A DNA stretch of 64,000 nt from Streptomyces spinosus. Its GTDB lineage: Bacteria; Actinomycetota; Actinomycetes; Streptomycetales; Streptomycetaceae. Shown in pieces: positions 58,347-64,000 of this stretch. The position numbers and the translations under genes were made by a program. The stretch's first letter is position 1. The number at the start of each line of letters is the position of its first letter. The stretch is from positions 124,001 through 188,000 of the forward strand of contig NZ_JAINRC010000008.1 of assembly GCF_020400655.1 (NCBI RefSeq), written 5' to 3'. The notes under the pieces are model-generated. The model was not told where the DNA came from and searched no databases. It saw only the letters and a list, made by a program, of their open reading frames with translations.

Positions 58347-59630
58347 ATGACCGCTCCGCTGTTCGAGGACATCGACCCCGCGAGCGACTGCGACTGTCCC
58401 GGCTGCGTCCACGGGCGCCGGCCGACTCTCCGTTCCCTGCTCACCCGCGGTCGTCCGGCGGCCCGCGGGGCCGTCGTCGTGGCCGCCGCGTCCGCCGCGC
58501 TCGGCACGGTCGCGCCCGCCGCCGCCGTCACCCCCGGCCACTTCCCGCACCGGCAGGCCCTGCCCGGCGACGGCGTGCCCGACACCCCGCAGGGTGGCAG
58601 GGCGCCCCTGCACGGCCGGGCGGGCCGGCCCGCTGAGCCGGACACCGTTCCCACCCCCGCCACCACCCGGACCCAGATCATCAACCGGGCCAAGGTCTGG
58701 GTGGCCGCCAAGGTGCCGTACAGCATGTACGACTTCTGGTCCGACGGTTACCGGCAGGACTGCTCGGGCTACGTCTCCATGGCCTGGGGGCTGCCGGGCA
58801 ACGAGTGGACCGGCAGCCTCGGCCAGTTCGGCGTCAAGATCAAGAAGGAGGAGCTGCAACCCGGCGACATCCTGCTCTACCACAATCCCGACAACCCCGA
58901 GAAGGGCTCCCACGTCGTGATCTTCGGCGGCTGGACGGACCACACGCACACCTCCTACACGGTCTACGAGCAGACGCCCCCGCGCACCCGCAGCCAGACC
59001 ACCCCCTACCCGTACTGGAACAACACCGACAAGTACGTCCCCTACCGCTACAAGGGCGTGACGAAGTCCGGGGCCGCCCGGCCGGCACCCGGCGGGAAGG
59101 CGGCGGTGCCCTACCCGGGCACGGCCCACTTCGGCCCCGGCGCCGACAACGCGTACGTCACCCTGCTCGGCCGGATGCTGATCGCCCGGGGCGGCGCCTC
59201 CTACTACCCCGAAGGGCCGGGGCCGAAGTGGGCCGCGGCGGACCGGCGGGCCACCGAGGCGTTCCAGCGGGCCCAGGGCTGGACCGGCGCGGACGCCGAC
59301 GGGATCCCCGGCCGGCGCACCTGGGAGCTGCTGAGCACGGGCCGGGGCAAGGACATCGCGTCCCCGGCCACCGGTCCCGCCTCGCACGGCGTCCCCGGCT
59401 ATCCGGGCCGCGCCTACTTCCGGCCGGGCCAGAGCAACGACCACGTCACCCGGCTCGGCGCCCAGCTGGTGAAGAAGGGGTTCGGCCGGTTCTACGCCCA
59501 CGGCCCGGGCCCGCGCTGGGGCGAGGAGGACCGGCGCGCGGTCGAGGCCTTCCAGCGCGCCCAGGGCTGGCGGGGCGGGGCGGCGGACGGCTACCCGGGG
59601 CCGGAGACGTGGCGCCGCCTGTTCGCCTGA
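58347..59630 (+). CDS. NlpC/P60-type hydrolase with two peptidoglycan-binding domains
   Basis: 427 aa. Cys-rich N-terminal stretch (DPASDCDCPGCVHGRR) precedes a hydrophobic segment (AVVVAAASAALGTVAPAAA), an unusual signal-peptide layout. The NlpC/P60 (C40) domain has catalytic Cys in YRQDCSGYVSMAWG and His in SHVVIFGGW. Two C-terminal repeats (FGPGADNAYVTLLGRMLIARGG; FRPGQSNDHVTRLGAQLVKKGF, each ending in AFQRAQGW) bind cell wall. Likely a secreted endopeptidase. GAGGCAG precedes ATG 58347. Confidence 0.88.
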   Translation: MTAPLFEDIDPASDCDCPGCVHGRRPTLRSLLTRGRPAARGAVVVAAASAALGTVAPAAAVTPGHFPHRQALPGDGVPDTPQGGRAPLHGRAGRPAEPDTVPTPATTRTQIINRAKVWVAAKVPYSMYDFWSDGYRQDCSGYVSMAWGLPGNEWTGSLGQFGVKIKKEELQPGDILLYHNPDNPEKGSHVVIFGGWTDHTHTSYTVYEQTPPRTRSQTTPYPYWNNTDKYVPYRYKGVTKSGAARPAPGGKAAVPYPGTAHFGPGADNAYVTLLGRMLIARGGASYYPEGPGPKWAAADRRATEAFQRAQGWTGADADGIPGRRTWELLSTGRGKDIASPATGPASHGVPGYPGRAYFRPGQSNDHVTRLGAQLVKKGFGRFYAHGPGPRWGEEDRRAVEAFQRAQGWRGGAADGYPGPETWRRLFA

Positions 59631-59695
59631 CCGGCCCGGCATCCCACCCCCCACCCCCTGTTCATGACGCGTCTGGCGCGGAGGCTGGAGCACGC

Positions 59696-60832
59696 ATGAG
59701 TACGACCACATCCCACACGCCGCCCGGGTCCGAGGGGCAGTCGCAGGGCACGGCCGCCGGCCCCGGCACCCGGCCGGCCCGTGTGATCTGCAACGAGGCC
59801 ACCACCGAGATCCCCGTCCACCTGCTCTTCCGGGACGATGCCGACCCGGTGAAGGTGCCGCTCCGGCCGGCCGTGGTGGCCCGTCGGCAGGGCACCGGCG
59901 AACAGCCCCGGCTCAGGTGCCCGGCACCGGCGCGCGGACGGCCGCTGCCGGAGGTCGACCCGGATCTGGCGGAACGCCCGGCGCGGGTGCTGCCCGGGGC
60001 GGCCGGGGTGCTCGCCGGGGTGTGCGGGGTCACCGGCTGTCTGGCCACCACCTGGTGGGCGGGGCTGCTCCCGCCGCTCGCCGCGCGGGCGCTGGGCCTG
60101 CCGGCGGACCCGGGCGGCGGTCTCGGCCCCGCGCAGTGGGCCGCGTACGCCGGGGCCGGGCTGTTCGGGGCGTTCGGCTTCGGCGGGCTGGCCCGGGGAC
60201 GGACCGGACGGGCCTGGGTGCTGGGGCTGTTCGGGCGGTACCGGGGGACGGTCCGGCGCACCGGGCTGCTGTGGGTGAACCCGCTGGTGCCGCGCCGCCG
60301 GGTGGACGTGCGGCTGCGGCACTGGCGCAGCGAGGCGATGCCGGCGGCGGACCCCGACGGAATGGCGCTGCGGGTGGTGGTGCTGGTGGTGTGGCGGGTG
60401 CGGGACACCGCGCGGGCCCTGCTCGCCATCGACGACCACGAGACGTACCTGCGGGAGTGCGTGGAGTCCGCGCTGGCCCGGGTGCCGGTGGAGCCGGCGG
60501 GCGGGACGCGGGGCGGGGCGACGGCGGCCGGGGCCGCGCTGACCCGGCTGGTGGCGGCGGAGACGGCGCCGGTCGGCGTCGAGGTGTTCTCGGTGCGGCC
60601 GGTCCGGGTGGAGTACGCGCCGGAGGTGGCCGGGGCGGTGCACCGGCGGCGGATCGCCGCGCTGGACGCCCGGCAGCGGGCCAGCATGCTCAGCTCGGTC
60701 GTGGACTCGGTGGAGGACACGGTGACCCGGCTGACCGTGCGCGGTCTGGTCGAACTGGACGACTACGAGCGCAAGGTGCTGGTCCGCGACCTGACGGTGG
60801 CGTTCTGCTCGGGGCGCGGCGAACCGGTGTAG
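59696..60832 (+). CDS. SPFH (band 7) domain protein
   Basis: 378 aa. N-terminal Ser/Thr-Pro region, two membrane segments near residues 102-130 and 152-165, then an SPFH domain (GLLWVNPLVPRRRVDVRLRHW; LRVVVLVVWRVRDTARALLAIDDHETYLRECVESALARV; LDARQRASMLSSVVDSVEDTVTRL). SPFH proteins scaffold membrane microdomains. Its GGAGG lies 10 nt upstream of the ATG. No NfeD gene is nearby. Confidence 0.85.
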   Translation: MSTTTSHTPPGSEGQSQGTAAGPGTRPARVICNEATTEIPVHLLFRDDADPVKVPLRPAVVARRQGTGEQPRLRCPAPARGRPLPEVDPDLAERPARVLPGAAGVLAGVCGVTGCLATTWWAGLLPPLAARALGLPADPGGGLGPAQWAAYAGAGLFGAFGFGGLARGRTGRAWVLGLFGRYRGTVRRTGLLWVNPLVPRRRVDVRLRHWRSEAMPAADPDGMALRVVVLVVWRVRDTARALLAIDDHETYLRECVESALARVPVEPAGGTRGGATAAGAALTRLVAAETAPVGVEVFSVRPVRVEYAPEVAGAVHRRRIAALDARQRASMLSSVVDSVEDTVTRLTVRGLVELDDYERKVLVRDLTVAFCSGRGEPV

Positions 60833-60921
60833 GGGCGGTCGTGGTGAGCCGGTGGGCGGCGGGCGCGCGACCGGTCCGCGATTGGTATGGACATGTTCAA
60901 CTCGTGGCAATAATCTGAGGC

Positions 60922-60937
60922 TTGGTCTAGACCTACT
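60922..60937. promoter_or_regulatory. dre operator upstream of the LPMO gene
   Basis: TTGGTCTAGACCTACT, with a perfect GGTCTAGACC core at 60924-60933, matches the DasR element. It lies 45 bp upstream of the LPMO start. Confidence 0.85.
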
Positions 60938-60981
60938 CTGCACGGCTCACCGAACTCCCCACGTTCTCCAGGAGCGGCAGC

Positions 60982-61587
60982 ATGCGCACCAAGACCAAGT
61001 TGTCCGCGGTCGTGCTGGGCGCGGTGACCGCCGGAGCGTTCGCGCTCTCCACCGGCGGCGCCAGCGGGCACGGCTACACCGACCTCCCCATCAGCAGGCA
61101 GAAGCTCTGCCAGAACGGCACCGTGGCGAACTGCGGCCAGATCCAGTGGGAACCGCAGAGCGTCGAGGGCCCCAAGGGCTTCCCGGCCGGCGGCCCCGCC
61201 GACGGTCAGCTCTGCAACGCGGGCCTGAGCCAGTTCGCCCCGCTCAGCGCGCCCACGACGCCGTCCGGCGCGGCCTGGCCCACCACCAAGGTCACGGGCG
61301 GCCAGTCGTACACGTTCCGCTGGCAGTTCACCGCCATGCACGCCACGACGGACTTCAAGTACTACGTCACCAAGCCGGGCTGGAACCAGAACCACAACCT
61401 CTCCCGCTCGGACATCAACCTCACCCCGTTCCTGACGGTGCCCTACAACGGCCAGCGCCCGCCGGCCACCCTCAGCCACAGCGGCACCCTGCCGACCGGT
61501 CTGAGCGGACACCACGTCATCCTCGCGGTGTGGACGATCGCCGACACGGGCAACGCGTTCTACGCCTGCTCCGACGTCACCTTCTGA
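60982..61587 (+). CDS. Lytic polysaccharide monooxygenase (AA10), chitin-active type
   Basis: 201 aa, CBP21-like. Signal peptide residues 1-29, with cleavage giving His30 as N-terminus (SG|HGYTDLPISRQKLC); His120 (FTAMHATTDF) completes the copper histidine brace. No carbohydrate-binding module is attached. It cuts crystalline chitin oxidatively outside the cell, making oligomers for chitinases. The dre site puts it under DasR together with the nag genes. GGAGCGGCAGC precedes the ATG. Confidence 0.95.
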   Translation: MRTKTKLSAVVLGAVTAGAFALSTGGASGHGYTDLPISRQKLCQNGTVANCGQIQWEPQSVEGPKGFPAGGPADGQLCNAGLSQFAPLSAPTTPSGAAWPTTKVTGGQSYTFRWQFTAMHATTDFKYYVTKPGWNQNHNLSRSDINLTPFLTVPYNGQRPPATLSHSGTLPTGLSGHHVILAVWTIADTGNAFYACSDVTF

Positions 61588-61629
61588 TCCCCGCTCCGTC
61601 ACGGGACGGGAACTGAGGTTCCCTTGAGG

Positions 61630-61650
61630 CCCGGCGCCCCGCGCGCCGGG
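61630..61650 (+). terminator. Possible terminator after the LPMO gene
   Basis: 7-bp stem CCCGGCG/CGCCGGG (61630-61636 with 61644-61650), 7-nt loop, 42 bp after the stop. Confidence 0.45.
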
Positions 61651-61706
61651 TAGGTTCCCGCCACACCGCTCGACCGGCAGCGGCGGACCTTCCTCGGGGG
61701 AACCTC

Positions 61707-62174
61707 ATGTTCGAGTCACTCTTCTACGCCGTTCCGGCCCTCATGCTCGCGGGCATCGGGTCCGCCGCGTACCTGCTGGTCCGCCGCGCTCGACGGATCA
61801 GCAGGACGTGGGCGCACGGGCTGACCGCCGAGGCGCGCTGTCTGCGGATGTTCACGACGACCAGCGGGGGCGGCGGGGACACCTCGGTGCGCACGACCGT
61901 GCACCACGTCTACGAGTTCACCACTCGGGAGGGCCGCACGGTCCGCTTCGAGGAGGAGGACGGCCCCGCGACCGTCCTGGAGGGCGACGTCGTGACCGTG
62001 CGCTACCTGCCGGAGCTTCCCGGGCGCGCCACCGCGCTGCCCCCGGCACGCGGCAGGCTCGCCGTCGGCACCGGTGCCGGACTGGTCTTCCTCGGCGTGG
62101 CCGGCGCCTTCTGCATCGGCTTCATGGCCGTGGCTCACATGATGTTCTCCGAGTCCGCCGGCCTGCTGCCGTAG
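61707..62174 (+). CDS. DUF3592-like membrane protein
   Basis: 155 aa. N-terminal membrane helix (LFYAVPALMLAGIGSAAYLLV), a beta domain (AEARCLRMFTTTSGGGG; HHVYEFTTREGRTVRFEEEDGP; GDVVTVRYLPELPGRA) typical of DUF3592, and a C-terminal helix (LVFLGVAGAFCIGFMAVAHMMF). Function unknown. CTTCCTCGGGGGAACCTC precedes the ATG. Confidence 0.75.
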   Translation: MFESLFYAVPALMLAGIGSAAYLLVRRARRISRTWAHGLTAEARCLRMFTTTSGGGGDTSVRTTVHHVYEFTTREGRTVRFEEEDGPATVLEGDVVTVRYLPELPGRATALPPARGRLAVGTGAGLVFLGVAGAFCIGFMAVAHMMFSESAGLLP

Positions 62175-62192
62175 CCCTCCACGCCTGAACGC

Positions 62193-62224
62193 CGAAGGCC
62201 CCCCGCTTGCGCGAGGGGCCTTCG
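62193..62224. terminator. Terminator between the DUF3592 gene and tRNA-Lys 2
   Basis: 10-bp stem (62193-62202 with 62215-62224) with a 12-nt loop nearly identical to the hairpin after tRNA-Lys 1. Serves both directions. Confidence 0.8.
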
Positions 62225-62230
62225 ATCACG

Positions 62231-62304
62231 TGCGCCGCCAGGGACTCGAACCCCGGACCCGCTGATTAAGAGTCAGCTGCTCTAACCAACTGAGCTAGCG
62301 GCGC
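62231..62304 (-). tRNA. tRNA-Lys (anticodon CUU), copy 2
   Basis: Sequence identical to the tRNA at 58087-58160 over all 74 nt; the same strand, 4.1 kb away. Upstream TAGTAT-like -10 region resembles that of copy 1. Confidence 0.96.
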
Positions 62305-62400
62305 ATGACTCCCGCCCGCCTCGGGTTGTGCTCCCCGCGGCCGGCGACAGAGAAAATACTACCTGGTCCCGCGGGGTGCTCGTGACCACCCGTGTGCCCC

Positions 62401-63153
62401 TCAGAGCGTCAGCGAGAGGACCACCGGAGCCGCGTTCCGGTTCAGCGTCTCCGCCGCCCGCTTCAGCCGGTGCGCGTGCTCCAGCGGGAGCGAGACGGCC
62501 AGGCAGCCGACCGTGGAGCCCGCGGTGAGCGGTACGGCCGCGCAGACCGTGCCGACCGCGTACTCCTGGAGATCGAGCACCGGCACCGTCGGCGGCTGCG
62601 ACTCCAGACGGGACAGCAGCAGCTTGTCGCTGGTGATGGTGCGCGAGGTGAGGCGGGCCATCTTGTGCCGGGAGAGGTGATCGCGGCGGGCGTTGTGGTC
62701 CAGCTGGGTCAGCAGGCTCTTGCCCACGGCGGTGGCGTGGGCGGAGTAGCGGAAGTCCACCCACTCGTTGACCGCCGGGGCGGCCGGCCCGGCGGCGTAC
62801 TGGGTGACCCGGACCTCGCCGTCGAGGTACCGGCTGAGGTAGACGGCCGCGCCGACCGAGTCGCGCAGCCGGTCCAGGGTGAGCTGGAGCTTCTCGCGCA
62901 GGGCGCGTTCCCGGTCGTGCGCCGAGGTGATCCGGCGCAGGGTGTCCCCGGTGACGTAGGCCCCGTCGCCGATCTGCTCGACGTACCCCTCCCGGCGCAG
63001 CATGCGCAGCAGGGCGGTGAGCCGCTCGGTGCCGAGGCCGGTGCGGCGGGCCAGTTCGGTGTCGGTGGCGCCGGCGGGGTGCCGGGCCACGGTCTCCAGG
63101 ACGCGCAGCGCGTCCTGCGCGGAGTGGTACGGGGCGGTCGGCTCGATCCTCAT
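62401..63153 (-). CDS. IclR-family regulator
   Basis: 250 aa. Winged helix residues 10-70 (SAQDALRVLETVARHPAGATDTELARRTGLGTERLTALLRML); effector-binding GAF-like domain with SAHATAVGKSLLTQL, and LQEYAVGTVCAAVPLT near the C-terminus. It lies next to a polar amino-acid ABC transporter gene, a possible target. Start ATG 63153 is preceded by GGGGAAC. Confidence 0.9.
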   Translation of the reverse strand: MRIEPTAPYHSAQDALRVLETVARHPAGATDTELARRTGLGTERLTALLRMLRREGYVEQIGDGAYVTGDTLRRITSAHDRERALREKLQLTLDRLRDSVGAAVYLSRYLDGEVRVTQYAAGPAAPAVNEWVDFRYSAHATAVGKSLLTQLDHNARRDHLSRHKMARLTSRTITSDKLLLSRLESQPPTVPVLDLQEYAVGTVCAAVPLTAGSTVGCLAVSLPLEHAHRLKRAAETLNRNAAPVVLSLTL

Positions 63154-63350
63154 GTCGTTCCCCCTCGGCCACGACCCGGGTCGGCGGATCGTCTCCACGA
63201 TAGCCGTCAAAGCGGCACGGGGGGCAGGGGGTTGCGAGATTGCGCCCCGCGCGTCCGTGCCGCCAACCGGGGCGAAAACCCGCTGGCATATGCCAGGGTC
63301 ATTCCCCAGCGAGTGGACCTCGGCCGTTCCGCCGTGGCCCCGCGCACGGG

Positions 63351-63412
63351 GCGCACTTTCGCGGCAGTGCGCCCCACGGCAGCGCACTTTCGCGGCAGTG
63401 CGCCCCACAGCA
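63351..63412. repeat. 31-bp tandem repeat upstream of the IclR gene
   Basis: Two copies (63351-63381 and 63382-63412) beginning GCGCACTTTCGCGGCAGTGC, differing at one position, with a short third piece (GCGCGCCTCACAGCAC) running up to the ABC gene stop. 63154-63419 has no gene. Confidence 0.8.
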
Positions 63413-63419
63413 GCGCGCC

Positions 63420-64000
63420 TCACAGCACCGCGCTGATGAAATCCCGCGTGCGCTCCCGCTCCGGGTCGCCGAAGATCTTCTCCGGCGGCCCCGCCTCGAT
63501 GACCCGGCCCGCGTCGAACATCAGCACCTGGTCGGAGATGTCCCGGGCGAAGCCCATCTCGTGCGTCACGCACAGCATCGTGATGTCCGTGCTGCGCGCG
63601 ATGTCCCGCAGCAGGTCGAGCACGCCCGCGACCAGCTCGGGGTCGAGTGCGGAGGTCACCTCGTCCAGCAGCAGCACGCGGGGCCGCATCGCCAGCGCCC
63701 GGGCGATCGCCACCCGCTGCTGCTGCCCGCCGGACAGCCGGGTCGGCTTCGCGTCGCACTTGTCCGCCAGGCCCACCAGGTCCAGCAGCTCCCGGGCCCG
63801 CGCCTCCGCCTCGTCCCCGGACAGGCCGAGCACCCGGACCGGCGCCTCGGTGAGGTTCCGCAGCACCGACATGTTCGGGAACAGGTTGAACTGCTGGAAC
63901 ACCATCCCGATCTTCTTGCGGACCTCCCGGACCTGCTTCTCCGGCGCCGGGAACAGCCGCTGCCCGTCCACGGTGATCGTGCCCTCGTCCGGCTTCGCGA
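63420..64000 (-). CDS. Amino-acid ABC transporter ATP-binding protein (5' end outside window)
   Basis: The visible C-terminal 190 or so residues include the Q-loop KKIGMVFQQFNLFPNMSVLRNLTEAP, signature LSGGQQQRVAIARALAM, Walker B VLLLDEVTSALDPELV and H-loop CVTHEMGFARD. These match the polar amino-acid (PAAT: GlnQ, GluA, EhuA) class. The frame runs off the window edge and Walker A lies beyond it. Ectoine uptake (EhuA) is one possibility; its partners would lie to the right. Confidence 0.9.
   Translation of the reverse strand, partial: AKPDEGTITVDGQRLFPAPEKQVREVRKKIGMVFQQFNLFPNMSVLRNLTEAPVRVLGLSGDEAEARARELLDLVGLADKCDAKPTRLSGGQQQRVAIARALAMRPRVLLLDEVTSALDPELVAGVLDLLRDIARSTDITMLCVTHEMGFARDISDQVLMFDAGRVIEAGPPEKIFGDPERERTRDFISAVL

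Overview
The window is chromosomal DNA of a Streptomyces species or close relative. It has very high GC, GTG starts, dre-type operators in front of GlcNAc phosphotransferase genes and a chitin-active LPMO, XRE/DUF397/ATPase gene sets, and the actinobacterial order mec-cysO-cysM-(MBL)-rph-rdgB that is also found in Mycobacterium. Most of it is conserved core chromosome. A block of roughly 9 kb (about 32.75-41.75 kb) looks acquired.

Layout. 1-5.5 kb: end of a secreted protease-like gene, NAD salvage (pncA, pncB), clpS with a DUF2017 partner, and an amino-acid permease. 5.6-7.7 kb: a cysteine-synthesis unit: JAMM protease (mec), a short Cys-ending leader peptide, cysO and cysM. 7.7-13.7 kb: a lipoprotein, a membrane-anchored PemK/MazF-like protein, an Rv1339-like metallo-hydrolase, GlcNAc PTS genes (nagE2, nagE1, nagF) with DasR-type operators, and rph. 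13.8-31 kb: an uncharacterised ABC-2 exporter, a very large class A PBP, an SMR pump, bcp, tRNA-Leu beside a decayed HNH gene, rdgB, an SGNH esterase, DUF445, MFS and GlxA-type genes, and a small heat-shock gene whose promoter overlaps a HAIR-like site.

31.6-41.9 kb: an 18-bp minisatellite, a DUF2267 gene and a truncated alpha/beta-hydrolase start. The putative island follows: an XRE/DUF397/ATPase regulatory set, an HTH-coiled-coil protein, and divergent from it an operon of a wHTH/zinc-cluster (HNH-like) protein, a ParB-like protein and a SNF2-like ATPase. Next come vsr and a convergent, overlapping DNA cytosine methyltransferase. I read this as a candidate multi-gene restriction-modification or defence system; it is the most interesting part of the window.

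41.9-64 kb: core and accessory metabolism resumes: a TPR/SEC-C protein, a permease pair of the ArsP_1/TIGR03943 type, MFS plus HxlR, a YidC paralogue, FAH, LLM and Gfo/Idh genes with a ROK regulator, a LAxTG surface protein and a second cell-wall candidate beside a class F-like sortase, two identical tRNA-Lys genes, an NlpC/P60 protein, an SPFH protein, an AA10 LPMO, an IclR regulator and the edge of an amino-acid ABC ATPase gene.
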